A DNA stretch of 64,000 bases from Tenacibaculum sp. (GCA_022448525.1 JAKVCX010000007.1:199035-263034), one strand, 5' to 3'; counted from the stretch's first letter, positions 8,140 to 17,662 are shown. Notes: a model not told the origin generated them from the letters alone. A program made the numbers and translations.

Positions 8140-9501
8140 ATGGCTAAAACCAAAACAACGTATTTCTGTCAAAATTGTGGAGCACAACATGCTAAATGGG
8201 TTGGGCAATGTCCAAATTGTAAAGAATGGAATACAGTTGTTGAAGAAGTAGTTCAAAAAGAAGAAAAACGAAATTGGAAATCACCATCTAATTCTCAAAA
8301 AATAGTTAGTAAGCCTTTGAAAATTCAAGAAATTGAATTGAATACAGAGGAGAGAATTCAAACTAGAAACAACGAACTTGATACTGTTTTAGGAGGTGGA
8401 TTGGTGAAAGGATCGGTTGTTTTATTAGGAGGTGAACCAGGAATTGGTAAGTCAACACTGTTACTTCAAATTGCATTACAGATTACTGAAAAAGTATTAT
8501 ACGTTTCAGGTGAGGAGAGTCAATCTCAAATTAAAATGAGAGCAGAACGTTTGGCAAATCAAAATTCAAATTGCTTAGTTCTAACAGAAACAAATACGCA
8601 ACAAATTTTTAGAAATGTTGAAGAGGTGGAACCAGATGTTTTAGTTATTGACTCAATTCAAACATTATACACCAACAATATTGAAGCTTCTCCTGGAAGC
8701 ATTTCTCAGATTAAAGAAACATCCGCAGAACTTATAAAATTTGCCAAAGAAACCAATACGCCAGTTTTATTAATCGGTCATATTAATAAGGAAGGAAACA
8801 TTGCTGGACCAAAAATTTTAGAACACATGGTGGATGTAGTTCTTCAATTTGAAGGTGATAGAAATCATACGTATAGAATTTTAAGATCTCAAAAAAACAG
8901 ATTTGGTTCAACGGCAGAATTAGGGATTTATGAAATGTTATCTGATGGTTTGCGAGAAGTTATCAATCCATCGGAAATTCTGATTTCAAAAAAAGATACA
9001 GATTTAAGTGGAACTGCAATTGCTTCAACTTTAGAAGGAGTTCGTCCATTAATGATAGAAATTCAAGCGTTGGTAAGCACTGCGGTATACGGAACGCCGC
9101 AACGTTCTACAACAGGTTATAACCTAAAGCGTTTGCACATGATTTTAGCTGTTTTGGAAAAACGAGCAGGTTTTAAACTAGGTGCTAAGGATGTGTTTTT
9201 AAATGTAACTGGTGGAATTTATATTGACGATCCGGCCATTGATTTAGCAGTTATAGCGGCAATTTTATCTTCTAATCAGGATATTGCTATAAATCCTGAT
9301 GTTTGTTTTGCGGCTGAAGTTGGTTTAGCAGGAGAAATTCGTCCAGTTCCAAAAATTGATCAACGAATTGTAGAAGCTGAAAAACTGGGATATAAAACTT
9401 TTGTAACTTCTAAATACAATAAAATTACCTCAAAAAATCATTCTATTAAGCTAATTTTAGTTGGTAAAATAGAAGAAGCTTTTGCAACTTTATTTGCTTA
9501 A
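8140..9501 (+). CDS. radA: DNA repair protein RadA/Sms
   Basis: RecA-related branch migration ATPase acting in recombinational repair. Domains in order: an N-terminal C4 zinc finger (CQNC at 10-13, CPNC at 24-27), a RecA-like ATPase with Walker A GGEPGIGKST (97-106) and Walker B VLVIDSIQ, the RadA-specific KNRFGS motif, and a C-terminal Lon-like domain (DLAVIAAILSS and AAEVGLAGEIRPV). The 453-aa length is standard. Its stop overlaps the stop of the convergent DUF1501 gene by 4 bp. Confidence 0.97.
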   Translation: MAKTKTTYFCQNCGAQHAKWVGQCPNCKEWNTVVEEVVQKEEKRNWKSPSNSQKIVSKPLKIQEIELNTEERIQTRNNELDTVLGGGLVKGSVVLLGGEPGIGKSTLLLQIALQITEKVLYVSGEESQSQIKMRAERLANQNSNCLVLTETNTQQIFRNVEEVEPDVLVIDSIQTLYTNNIEASPGSISQIKETSAELIKFAKETNTPVLLIGHINKEGNIAGPKILEHMVDVVLQFEGDRNHTYRILRSQKNRFGSTAELGIYEMLSDGLREVINPSEILISKKDTDLSGTAIASTLEGVRPLMIEIQALVSTAVYGTPQRSTTGYNLKRLHMILAVLEKRAGFKLGAKDVFLNVTGGIYIDDPAIDLAVIAAILSSNQDIAINPDVCFAAEVGLAGEIRPVPKIDQRIVEAEKLGYKTFVTSKYNKITSKNHSIKLILVGKIEEAFATLFA

Positions 9502-10703
9502 ATAAAATCAAGATTAGAGAACTTTTTGTTTAGAATCTTATTATTATCTATACCTAACCATTTATCGAGTAATGTTGCATAGACTTCTCTAAAATCTATC
9601 GAAAATTTTAGATCTCCGTTATTATCTAAATCATCAAGATTTGGTAATGCATTGTATATTCCATTTTTCTTTAAATCTTTTCCAATAACGAATACATTAT
9701 TAGCTGTTCCATGATCGGTTCCATTGGAGCCATTCTGTTTCACACGCCTTCCAAATTCAGAAAAGGTAAGAATTAAAGTATCTTTAAATTGATCATTTTT
9801 CTCTAAATCACTTACAAATGCTTCTATACTTTGAGCATAAACTTTTAGTAATCTGGATTGCCTGTTTGTTTGATTGGCATGCGTGTCAAAACCAGTTAAT
9901 CCAGCATAATAAATTTGTGTATCAATTCCTGAAGAAATAAATTCAGAAATGGTTTTTAACTGCTTTCCAAAAGCGTTTTTTGGATAATCTATAGTAGAAG
10001 ATGTTGTTTTCGTTTTCTCGTAGATATAAGCTGCAGATGATTTCGCATCGATCATGGTATTATATAAGTAACCAAGATTGTGTTCACTTAAATGCGAATC
10101 GTTGGAATATTTGTTAAACACATTATCGAAAAATGGTTGATTTAACAAACGATGAAATAGTTTTGGATTTGTAATTGCCAATCCATTTTGATTATTCCCT
10201 TTAAGCATTAATGATAGACTTTCATCTACTTCAATTGCTCTATAGGGTTTAGCGTTTGTTTCATCTAAAAATCGACCAACCCAACCTGATTGTAAATATT
10301 GATTGCTATCACTTGCAGTCTGCCAGATATCTGTTGATCTGAAATGTGAACGATTCGGATTAGGATAACCAACATTATTAATAATACTTACATATCCATT
10401 ATCAAATAATCGTTTTAGAGGTAATAAACTCTTGTGAAAACCGAGTTCACTATTAAGGTTTAATAATTCGCTTTTTTGAATCCCAATTCTTTGACGATTT
10501 TGATAGTAAATATCGTTTCTAAAAGGAACAATAGTATTCAATCCATCATTTCCTCCTTTTAATTGAATAATAACGAGTTTTTTGTAATTATTAAGTTCAG
10601 GTAAACCATGTTCATAAGCTTTTAAAAACTGAGGAACAAAAAACATTCCTCCTGTTGCTAAAGATGTTCTTTTTATGAAATTTCTTCTTTTCATTTTTTT
10701 CAA
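9498..10703 (-). CDS. DUF1501 family protein, Tat-type signal
   Basis: A 401-aa exported protein with N-terminal RRNFIKR (twin-arginine-like), then LATGGMFFVPQFLKA hydrophobic stretch. The body has the DUF1501/sulfatase-like features: KLVIIQLKGGNDGLNTIVP, GLTGFDTHANQ, LTFSEFGRRVKQNGSNGTDHGTAN. DUF1501 belongs to the alkaline phosphatase-like fold; substrate unknown. It lies 1 bp downstream of a DUF1800 gene, the usual pairing in Bacteroidota, suggesting the two products work together in the periplasm. Confidence 0.85.
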   Translation of the reverse strand: MKKMKRRNFIKRTSLATGGMFFVPQFLKAYEHGLPELNNYKKLVIIQLKGGNDGLNTIVPFRNDIYYQNRQRIGIQKSELLNLNSELGFHKSLLPLKRLFDNGYVSIINNVGYPNPNRSHFRSTDIWQTASDSNQYLQSGWVGRFLDETNAKPYRAIEVDESLSLMLKGNNQNGLAITNPKLFHRLLNQPFFDNVFNKYSNDSHLSEHNLGYLYNTMIDAKSSAAYIYEKTKTTSSTIDYPKNAFGKQLKTISEFISSGIDTQIYYAGLTGFDTHANQTNRQSRLLKVYAQSIEAFVSDLEKNDQFKDTLILTFSEFGRRVKQNGSNGTDHGTANNVFVIGKDLKKNGIYNALPNLDDLDNNGDLKFSIDFREVYATLLDKWLGIDNNKILNKKFSNLDFI

Positions 10704-10704
10704 A

Positions 10705-12078
10705 TTAACAAAGTTGGTATTCAGGTAAAGACATCAGTTGAATGCAGAAATCCTTTTTAGGTAAATCTTTATATTGATTTATGATTTCTTTTGTTCCACT
10801 AGTAATTGGACAGAGCATTAAGCTTTCGAATAGTTCTTCATTGGAAATTGACTCATAGTTTTCATTGAATTTCTGCCAATTTGTTTCCGTTTTTATAAAG
10901 GCCCTTTTTCTTCTTTTTTCTTTCTTAACCGAATTAACAATAGCTTTAAAATCGTCTTTTTCTGAGTAACTAATCTCTGCATTGTTTAAAAGAACGGAAG
11001 CTAATCTTAATCTTGTAACCATGGTGTTGCTATCAATCCAACCTTTACCGGTTTTCCAGCCGGCAACATTTGGAGGAAAAAGTAAAATTTGACCTAGTAA
11101 TTTTTGAATAAGTAATTGCTGTTTTGGTTTTTGAAAACTAAAAGGAACGGTTTTATGAATAGTGGCTAAAAGTTCAATCGGAGACTTTATTTTAGCTCCA
11201 ATATTTTCTTCATCGTAAAACCAATCTGAGGTCAATACATATTTCATCAGTTTTTCAATGTTATAATCCTTAAAGAAAATGGAAGTCATTTCTTCAATTC
11301 TATTGGGTTTTATTTTGTCATTTACGAAGTATGTATACATCTTTTGGCAAATAAAACGAGCACATTGTTTTTGTTGAAGAATAATGTCTATAATATCATC
11401 TCCATCAAAACTACCTACTTGATCGAAAAACTCTTTTTCTCCATAATCATGCTGTCTTCTTCTAAGAATAAAATCTCCATTGAATCTGTGATTATAACCT
11501 GTAAAGGCTCTTGCGCTTTCTTGTATATCTTTTTCGGAATAATTTCCTTGTCCGAGTGTGAAAAGCTCTAAGAGTTCACGAGCAAAATTTTCGTTCGGAC
11601 TGTTTTTTCTATTCTGTTTATTGTTTAAATATTTTAGCATTGCCGCTTCTTTGGAAATAGCTTTTACAAAATCCCCAAAGTTTCCTAATGCGTGTTTTCT
11701 TAGCGTATTGTTGTATTGTAAAACATGTAATACATTTTTGTCTTCACAAACAAAATGATTCGCCCAAAACAAGGTCATTTTTTCTCGTAGAACTTCCTTG
11801 GGATTTGCGAGTCTATCCATCCAAATTAAGTTTAACTCACGAACTTTTTTCCTGCTAATCTTCATTAGTTCTTGTCGCTTCGATTTGTTTTTCAATGCTT
11901 TTAAGGAAACAGAATTCAAGAAGCTTGTGTCGATATATAACGGATTTATAGTTTCTGAAGATTCAAAAAGAGTATTGACAACTTCAGTAGTAGTTTTAGA
12001 GTTGAGTTTCTCAACTTCGTTAGGAAGAATTCCAAACCCAATTCTATTATATAAATGAAGAATATGCTTGTTTTTCAT
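10705..12078 (-). CDS. DUF1800 family protein
   Basis: A 457-aa protein with the family hallmarks: HLYNRIGFG at the N-terminus, REKMTLFWANHF, SPNENFARELLELFTLG, ARAFTGY and FPPNVAGWKTGKGWIDS. Function is unknown; proteins of this family are encoded beside DUF1501 proteins across bacteria, as here (1-bp gap). There is no obvious cleavable signal peptide in the predicted N-terminus. The ATG at 12078 is at the position expected from the family start. Confidence 0.85.
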   Translation of the reverse strand: MKNKHILHLYNRIGFGILPNEVEKLNSKTTTEVVNTLFESSETINPLYIDTSFLNSVSLKALKNKSKRQELMKISRKKVRELNLIWMDRLANPKEVLREKMTLFWANHFVCEDKNVLHVLQYNNTLRKHALGNFGDFVKAISKEAAMLKYLNNKQNRKNSPNENFARELLELFTLGQGNYSEKDIQESARAFTGYNHRFNGDFILRRRQHDYGEKEFFDQVGSFDGDDIIDIILQQKQCARFICQKMYTYFVNDKIKPNRIEEMTSIFFKDYNIEKLMKYVLTSDWFYDEENIGAKIKSPIELLATIHKTVPFSFQKPKQQLLIQKLLGQILLFPPNVAGWKTGKGWIDSNTMVTRLRLASVLLNNAEISYSEKDDFKAIVNSVKKEKRRKRAFIKTETNWQKFNENYESISNEELFESLMLCPITSGTKEIINQYKDLPKKDFCIQLMSLPEYQLC

Positions 12079-12119
12079 GCTATTAAGACTTATTCAGGAG
12101 AGAAAAGTTTAATTTAAAC

Positions 12120-12150
12120 AAAAAAAACCTCGCTAAAAAGCGAGGTCTTT
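12120..12150 (-). terminator. Intrinsic terminator after hemD
   Basis: An 8-bp stem ACCTCGCT (12127-12134) / AGCGAGGT (12139-12146) has a 4-nt loop. On the minus strand it is followed by a run of T. It lies 22 bp past the hemD stop and upstream of DUF1800. Confidence 0.85.
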
Positions 12151-12171
12151 GTTTTATCGAAAAAAGTAATG

Positions 12172-12918
12172 TTATTTCTTATTTACTTCTTTAATATATT
12201 TTTCTAAAGCCATTGTCATAGATGGAGTTTCTGGTGTTGGCGCAGCAATATCTACACGTAAACCTCTTGCTTCAACCGCTTTGATTGTTGAATTTCCAAA
12301 TACAGCAATTCTTGTGTTGTTTTGTTTGAAATCAGGGAAGTTTTCAAATAAACTTTCAATACCTGATGGACTAAAAAATACTAAAACATCGTAGAACACA
12401 TTTTCTAAGTCAGATAAATCGCTAACAACTGTTCTATATAAATCAGCTCTTTTCCAGTCAACTCCTAACTTATTTAATTCATCTGGAATTAACGGCTTTA
12501 ATTTATCAGAACTCGGAAGTAAGAACTTCTCATCTTTGTGCTTCTTAATTAATTTCGTTAACTCAGGGAACGTACGAGTACCAACATAAATTTTACGCTT
12601 ACGATATACTACATACTTCTGAAGATAATAAGCTACTGCTTCCGATTGACAGAAATATTTCATATCGTCCGGTACAGTAAAACGCATTTCTTGAGCGATT
12701 CTAAAAAAATGATCTACAGCATTTCTACTTGTAAGAATAATTGCTGTAAAATTATTAAGGTCAATCTTTTGTGCTCTTACCTCTTTCGTCGGAATACCTT
12801 CAACATGAATGAATGATCTAAAATCAACTTTGACTTTTTGCTTTTCAGCAAGGTCAAAATAAGGTGAAGTTTCTGTTTTTGGTGCTGGTTGAGACACTAA
12901 AATGGTTTTCACTTTCAT
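12172..12918 (-). CDS. hemD: Uroporphyrinogen-III synthase
   Basis: Closes and isomerises hydroxymethylbilane to uroporphyrinogen III in heme/siroheme synthesis; cytosolic. The 248-aa protein has the family features: TKEVRAQKIDLNNFTAIILTSRNAVDHFF in the first lobe, and DVLVFFSPSGIESLFENFP plus AVFGNSTIKAVEARGLRVDI-type segments in the second lobe, including the PTPETPSM loop. Sequence conservation is low in this family, so the call rests on the pattern plus the DUF4271 neighbour, with which it is commonly paired in flavobacteria (12-bp gap). Confidence 0.88.
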   Translation of the reverse strand: MKVKTILVSQPAPKTETSPYFDLAEKQKVKVDFRSFIHVEGIPTKEVRAQKIDLNNFTAIILTSRNAVDHFFRIAQEMRFTVPDDMKYFCQSEAVAYYLQKYVVYRKRKIYVGTRTFPELTKLIKKHKDEKFLLPSSDKLKPLIPDELNKLGVDWKRADLYRTVVSDLSDLENVFYDVLVFFSPSGIESLFENFPDFKQNNTRIAVFGNSTIKAVEARGLRVDIAAPTPETPSMTMALEKYIKEVNKK

Positions 12919-12930
12919 AAAACTTTCTCT

Positions 12931-13566
12931 TTACGTCGTTGTTGTTTTATATATGATTAGCAAAGGAGCTAATTCGAGGGTGCAAAAGTACAAAATAAAA
13001 TAGAAGAAGTTATTAAAAATCAGCTTTTTGTTATTCCTTAGAATCAAAAAACCTCTAAAAATCAGGAATAAAGAAATAAAAAAAAGTAAAAAAACAATGT
13101 TTGAATACCCGTATTTGAACAATATTAATACCGGAAATAACCAAATACTGATGTTGTATAAATATCCAGATTGGGTGAATATGAAGTATCTTGTCTGTTC
13201 TTCTATATTTAAAACATGTGCCAATAATCTTATTAAAATAAACTTTACAAGGGTGAAACCTGTTAATCCGGCTAGTAAAATGAAGTAATTCTGGGGTTGT
13301 AATTTTAAAATATCTTCGGCTACAAATTGCAGTGTTAACGTAAAAATTATACAGGAAAAAATGAAAATTAATACGTGAAAAGTAGAGAAAACAGATGGGT
13401 TTTTCTCTGCTCTATTTTCAATAAATCCTTGAGAAAATAATGCAATTGTATACCCCAATAAGAGCTGAGGTTTGTATAATTTCATCAACGCCAAAAGCAC
13501 CAAAGCTATTATAAATACTAAGGTTGTCCAGTCGTTCGTTTCTAGATTACGAGTTATAACTTCCAT
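12931..13566 (-). CDS. DUF4271 family membrane protein
   Basis: A 211-aa integral membrane protein with about 6 hydrophobic segments (WTTLVFIIALVLLALMKL, VLIFIFSCIIFTLTLQF, YFILLAGLTGFTLVKFIL, and others), matching DUF4271 of Bacteroidota. Function unknown. It is the first gene of a two-gene operon with hemD; a role linked to heme synthesis is only suggested by position. Confidence 0.8.
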   Translation of the reverse strand: MEVITRNLETNDWTTLVFIIALVLLALMKLYKPQLLLGYTIALFSQGFIENRAEKNPSVFSTFHVLIFIFSCIIFTLTLQFVAEDILKLQPQNYFILLAGLTGFTLVKFILIRLLAHVLNIEEQTRYFIFTQSGYLYNISIWLFPVLILFKYGYSNIVFLLFFISLFLIFRGFLILRNNKKLIFNNFFYFILYFCTLELAPLLIIYKTTTT

Positions 13567-13600
13567 GGATGGGCGTAGTCAGAGAATAATTCAATTAACA

Positions 13601-13608
13601 CAAAATTA
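13601..13608 (-). promoter_or_regulatory. -7 promoter element for DUF4271-hemD
   Basis: TAATTTTG on the minus strand fits TAnnTTTG and lies 34 nt before the ATG at 13566. Confidence 0.55.
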
Positions 13609-13622
13609 GCAATAAATTAGTT

Positions 13623-13630
13623 TATCTTTG
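13623..13630 (+). promoter_or_regulatory. -7 promoter element for GT2-GNAT-dihydroorotase-DUF4296 operon
   Basis: TATCTTTG fits TAnnTTTG, 27 nt before the ATG at 13658. Because it covers a possible TTG start at 13628, it decides for the ATG. Confidence 0.6.
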
Positions 13631-13657
13631 TCCATATTTTTAACGAAATTCAAATTA

Positions 13658-14377
13658 ATGTCTGACACACTAGTCATCATTCCTACGTACAATGAAAAAG
13701 AAAATATCGAGGCAATTATTAGAGCTACTTTCGATCAAGAAAAAGCTTTTGATGTATTAATTGTCGATGATAATTCTCCTGATGGCACTGCCAAAATTGT
13801 TGAAAGTTTACAAGCAGAATTTCCAAATCAACTACATATTGAAAAAAGAACCGGTAAAAACGGTTTAGGTACAGCTTATATTCATGGTTTTAAATGGGCA
13901 TTAGCACGCGATTATGAATATATCATAGAAATGGATGCTGACTTTTCTCACAATCCAAATGATTTGGTAAGACTTTATAATGCTTGTGTTGTTGATGGTG
14001 GAGATGTTGCAGTAGGTTCACGATATTCCGTAGGTGTAAATGTTGTTAACTGGCCGATGAATCGTGTGTTACTTTCTTATTTTGCCTCAAAGTATGTTCG
14101 TTTTATAACTGGAATTCCAGTAAATGATACTACTGCAGGTTTTGTATGTTGGAATAGAAAAGTGTTAGAGACCATAAAACTTGATAAAATTAAGTTTGTT
14201 GGTTATGCATTCCAAATAGAAATGAAGTACAAGGCTTGGAAACATGGATTCTCAATAAAAGAAGTGTCGGTTATTTTTACTGATAGAACGCTAGGAGAAT
14301 CTAAAATGAGCGGTGGAATTGTATATGAGGCATTGTTTGGTGTGATAAAAATGAGATTGAAAGGATTACCGAAATAA
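13658..14377 (+). CDS. Polyprenol monophosphomannose synthase-like GT2 glycosyltransferase
   Basis: Family 2 glycosyltransferase of the DPM1 type, transferring a hexose (likely mannose) from a nucleotide sugar to a polyprenyl phosphate. Motifs: LVIIPTYNEKENI at the N-terminus, IVDDNSPDGTA, and EMDADFSHNP (metal-binding DxD). The 239-aa protein has no C-terminal membrane domain, like soluble DPM1. The start is set at the ATG because the -7 element covers the alternative upstream TTG. First gene of an operon with a GNAT gene (3-bp gap) and a dihydroorotase gene. Confidence 0.88.
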   Translation: MSDTLVIIPTYNEKENIEAIIRATFDQEKAFDVLIVDDNSPDGTAKIVESLQAEFPNQLHIEKRTGKNGLGTAYIHGFKWALARDYEYIIEMDADFSHNPNDLVRLYNACVVDGGDVAVGSRYSVGVNVVNWPMNRVLLSYFASKYVRFITGIPVNDTTAGFVCWNRKVLETIKLDKIKFVGYAFQIEMKYKAWKHGFSIKEVSVIFTDRTLGESKMSGGIVYEALFGVIKMRLKGLPK

Positions 14378-14380
14378 TTT

Positions 14381-14842
14381 ATGACCGACGTAATACTAAG
14401 GGAAGCCAATAAAGAGGATTTATCTACATTACTGCTTTTTGAACAAGCATTAATTGAGGCTGAGAAACCTTTAGATGAATTTCTAGGAGATGGAAATTTG
14501 AAGTATTACGATATTGAAGAAATGATTGCAGCGGAAAATACTTATTTGATAATTGCTGTTCATGAGGATAAATTAATTGGTTCAGGTTACGTTAGAATAG
14601 AAGAGAATAAAATCTATCACAAAAATCCGAAACATGGTTACATCGGTTTTATTTATGTAGAATCGAGTTTTAGAGGGAAAAAAATAAGCACGAAAATTTT
14701 AGGAGAACTTAAAAGGTGGGCATCAAAGGAAGAATTAAAAGAACTCAGATTAGATGTTTACAATACTAATATTCCCGCTTTAAAATCTTATGAAAGTTTC
14801 GGTTTCAAGAAGAGTTTAGTTAACATGAGAATGAATATATAA
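14381..14842 (+). CDS. GNAT family N-acetyltransferase
   Basis: A 153-aa single-domain GNAT protein. The acetyl-CoA binding region is visible as GYIGFIYVESSFRGKKISTKIL (the RGxG/S loop is RGKKIS), followed by LRLDVYNTNIPALKSYESFGF, the typical C-terminal motif where the Tyr and Phe close the fold. The acceptor substrate is unknown. It starts 3 bp after the glycosyltransferase stop and ends 8 bp before the dihydroorotase, so it is in the same operon. Confidence 0.85.
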   Translation: MTDVILREANKEDLSTLLLFEQALIEAEKPLDEFLGDGNLKYYDIEEMIAAENTYLIIAVHEDKLIGSGYVRIEENKIYHKNPKHGYIGFIYVESSFRGKKISTKILGELKRWASKEELKELRLDVYNTNIPALKSYESFGFKKSLVNMRMNI

Positions 14843-14850
14843 CAAACACA

Positions 14851-16194
14851 ATGAAACAACACACTACACTAATTAAAAACGCAAACATTGTAAATGATGG
14901 AAAAACCTTTAAAGGAGATGTTTTAATATCAGGAGAGTTTATAGAAAAAATTGCTTCAAATATTGATGTTTCAGAAGGTGTAACCGTAATTGATGCAGAA
15001 GGGAAATATTTAATTCCAGGAATGATTGATGATCAAGTTCATTTTAGAGAACCTGGATTAACGCATAAAGCAAATATTGCAACAGAAAGTAAAGCTGCAG
15101 TTGCAGGAGGAATTACTTCTTTCATTGAAATGCCAAATACAGTCCCTCAAGCAACAACACAAGAATTATTAGAAGATAAGTTTGAGATCGCAAGTAAAAC
15201 TTCTTATGCTAATTATTCATTTATGTTCGGAGGTACCAACGATAATTTGGAGGAACTTTTAAAAACAAATCCAGAGAATGTTGCGGGGATCAAATTATTC
15301 CTTGGTTCTTCAACAGGAAATATGTTGGTTGATAATGAAGAGATTTTAGAGAAGATATTTTCATCTACTAAAATGATTATTTCTGTTCATTGTGAAGATG
15401 AGCAAACTATCCGCGACAATACCGCTAAGTTTAAAGAAGAATATGGAGATGATATTCCTGTAAAATATCACCCAATTATTAGAAGTGAAGAGGCATGTTA
15501 TTTATCGTCTTCAAAAGCAATTGAATTAGCAAAGAAAACAGGAGCTCGTTTACATGTTTTTCATTTATCAACAGCAAAAGAAATGGAATTATTCAGAAAT
15601 GATATTCCATTAGAAGAAAAGCAAATTACAGCTGAGGTTTGTATTCACCATTTATGGTTTACTGATGCTGATTATGATAAAAAAGGAACACACATAAAGT
15701 GGAATCCTGCAGTTAAAACAGCTAATGATAGAGCTGCTTTATGGGAAGCGTTGTTAGATGATAGAATCGACGTGATTGCTACGGATCATGCACCTCATAC
15801 TTTAGAAGAGAAGTCTAATGTTTATACAAAAGCTCCAAGTGGAGGGCCTTTAGTACAACATGCAGTAATCGCTCTTTTCGAAAAAGTGAAAGAAGGTGTT
15901 ATTTCTATTGAGAAAGTGGTCGAAAAAATGGCTCATAATCCTGCAAAGCTTTTCCAGGTTTCTAAGAGAGGTTATGTGAAAGAAGGATATTATGCTGATG
16001 TTGTTTTAGTGGATCCTAATAATTCTTGGGAAGTTTCTAAAGAGAATGTTTTATATAAATGTGGTTGGTCTCCTTTTGAAGGAGAAAAATTCTCATCTAA
16101 AATCACACATACTTTTATCAACGGAGTTTTAATGTATGATAATGGTACCTTCAATGAAGAAACAAAAGGTAAACGTTTGTTATTTGATAGATAA
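14851..16194 (+). CDS. pyrC: Dihydroorotase (amidohydrolase superfamily)
   Basis: Third step of de novo pyrimidine synthesis: cyclisation of carbamoyl-aspartate to dihydroorotate. The 447-aa size and motifs fit class I dihydroorotase: DDQVHFREPG (metal-binding HxH replaced by HFR in the usual D-x-H-x-R order), KLFLGSSTGNM (Lys that may be carboxylated), IISVHCEDE, HVFHLST, and ATDHAPHT (metal-binding Asp). It could also be an allantoinase-type paralogue, but dihydroorotase is favoured by motif details. The stop codon shares one base with the next start (TAATG). Confidence 0.88.
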   Translation: MKQHTTLIKNANIVNDGKTFKGDVLISGEFIEKIASNIDVSEGVTVIDAEGKYLIPGMIDDQVHFREPGLTHKANIATESKAAVAGGITSFIEMPNTVPQATTQELLEDKFEIASKTSYANYSFMFGGTNDNLEELLKTNPENVAGIKLFLGSSTGNMLVDNEEILEKIFSSTKMIISVHCEDEQTIRDNTAKFKEEYGDDIPVKYHPIIRSEEACYLSSSKAIELAKKTGARLHVFHLSTAKEMELFRNDIPLEEKQITAEVCIHHLWFTDADYDKKGTHIKWNPAVKTANDRAALWEALLDDRIDVIATDHAPHTLEEKSNVYTKAPSGGPLVQHAVIALFEKVKEGVISIEKVVEKMAHNPAKLFQVSKRGYVKEGYYADVVLVDPNNSWEVSKENVLYKCGWSPFEGEKFSSKITHTFINGVLMYDNGTFNEETKGKRLLFDR

Positions 16195-16652
16195 TGAAAA
16201 AAATACACTATTTAATTCCTGTACTTCTATTTATAGTTTCTTGTACGGGAAATACAATTTATAAAAAGCCAGAGAATCTCATTCCAAGAGATTCTATGGT
16301 TTTATTATTAACAGATATGCACATTGCATCTGCTGCGAAACAAACCAAAAATAAGTTTAGCGCTAAAGATGTGAATTATATGCATTTTGTATATGAAAAA
16401 TATAAAATAGATAGTGTTAGGTTTGAAAGTAGTAATAAATATTACACTTCTATTATCGATAAATACGATAAGTTGTTGAATGAAGTTAAAGCAAATCTTC
16501 AGGAAAAAGGAACTGTAATTCAACGAGAGATTAATGCTTCAGACTCGATTAAGAAAAGTCAGAAGAAAGATCTGAAAAAAGAGTTAGATTCACTAAAGAA
16601 TATTAATAAAAAAGACGCCAAAAAGGTCAATCAAAATACGTCTGAGGAATAA
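16194..16652 (+). CDS. DUF4296 family lipoprotein
   Basis: A 152-aa lipoprotein: MKKIHYLIPVLLFIVS followed by CTGN (lipobox Cys at 17). The KPENLIPRDSMVLLLTDMHIA segment is the DUF4296 signature of Bacteroidota; the C-terminal third is a Lys/Glu-rich helix (likely coiled coil). Function unknown. It overlaps the dihydroorotase stop by one base, so it is translationally coupled and is the last gene of this operon. It converges on the SDR gene with a 1-bp gap and no visible terminator. Confidence 0.85.
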   Translation: MKKIHYLIPVLLFIVSCTGNTIYKKPENLIPRDSMVLLLTDMHIASAAKQTKNKFSAKDVNYMHFVYEKYKIDSVRFESSNKYYTSIIDKYDKLLNEVKANLQEKGTVIQREINASDSIKKSQKKDLKKELDSLKNINKKDAKKVNQNTSEE

Positions 16653-16653
16653 A

Positions 16654-17658
16654 TTATTTTATAAAATCAGAACAGACGTCTTGAATTGATTTGTCTATTT
16701 TTTCAAACTCAAAATTTATAGAATTTCGGATTTTGTCTGGATTATAAAATTCTTGATTATGTGATGATCTTGCAGAGTTTTTAGTCATTAATGGATCTTT
16801 TCCTGTGATTAACGTCAAAAACCAATCAATTCTCCAAAAAATTGAAGTCATTAAAGGTGTAGCTTTAATGCTTGGTGTTTTGACTTTAAAATTTTCAGCA
16901 ATAGAAAATAAGATGTCCTTGAAAGATTTGTTCTCTGAGACTAATATGAAGCGTTCGTTTTTAATATTAGATTTCGTTAAAGAAATCATAGAGCTTACGA
17001 CATCTTTTACAGAAACGAAACCTGTAATACCTTCAGTATAAAATTTAAAACCATTATAAACTTGGTTAAACATTTTACCAGAACCTTCATCGAAAAATCC
17101 ACTACCTAAAATAACACCGGGATTCACAATTACCACATCCATTCCTTCTTGACTACCCCGCCAAACTTCCATTTCTGCTCCGTATTTGGTAATCGCATAC
17201 CCATGTTTATCTCCATTATCAACCCATTCATTTTCTTCATTAATAAATTCTCCATTGACAGAATCTCCAATTGCTGCGATTGAACTTACAAAGCAAAACT
17301 TATTTACTTTTTTTTCAATAGCAAAGTTTATAACATTGGCTGTTCCTTCAATATTAACATGTCGCATTTTAAAGTAATCTTTTGGAGCAAAAGAAACTAA
17401 AGCGGCACAATGATATACAGTTGAAATGTTATGTTCAAATATTGGCTTTAACGACGGGATTTCAGTAATATCAGCCTTTATCCATTTTATTTTATTGAAT
17501 AATTCTTGAAACTCTTCTGTGTAATAAGAAAAAACTTTTTTTGTTTTTTCTATTTTTTCTTGGGTTCTATATATCGCAATGATATCATTATTTTCAATGG
17601 TTAAATGATACAATAAATGCGATCCAACTAATCCGGTTCCACCTGTTACTAAAATCAT
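16654..17658 (-). CDS. NAD-dependent epimerase/dehydratase (extended SDR)
   Basis: Starting at ATG 17658 the protein opens MILVTGGTGLVGSHL, the Rossmann TGxxGxxG motif at the very N-terminus. The catalytic YxxxK is HGYAITKYGAE, with an upstream Ser in FVSSIAAIGDS and NPGVILGSG after it. About 334 aa, standard for extended SDRs acting on NDP-sugars or sterol-like/flavonoid-type substrates; the substrate is not predictable. A longer reading (to 17694) would add 12 residues before the Rossmann motif and lies upstream of the promoter element, so it is rejected. Confidence 0.88.
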   Translation of the reverse strand: MILVTGGTGLVGSHLLYHLTIENNDIIAIYRTQEKIEKTKKVFSYYTEEFQELFNKIKWIKADITEIPSLKPIFEHNISTVYHCAALVSFAPKDYFKMRHVNIEGTANVINFAIEKKVNKFCFVSSIAAIGDSVNGEFINEENEWVDNGDKHGYAITKYGAEMEVWRGSQEGMDVVIVNPGVILGSGFFDEGSGKMFNQVYNGFKFYTEGITGFVSVKDVVSSMISLTKSNIKNERFILVSENKSFKDILFSIAENFKVKTPSIKATPLMTSIFWRIDWFLTLITGKDPLMTKNSARSSHNQEFYNPDKIRNSINFEFEKIDKSIQDVCSDFIK

Positions 17659-17662
17659 ACAA

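Noticed and set aside
13628..13657. Upstream TTG start of the GT2 glycosyltransferase
   Set aside because: The TTG is part of the -7 element TATCTTTG, so it would be upstream of the transcript start; the ATG at 13658 matches the usual family N-terminus.
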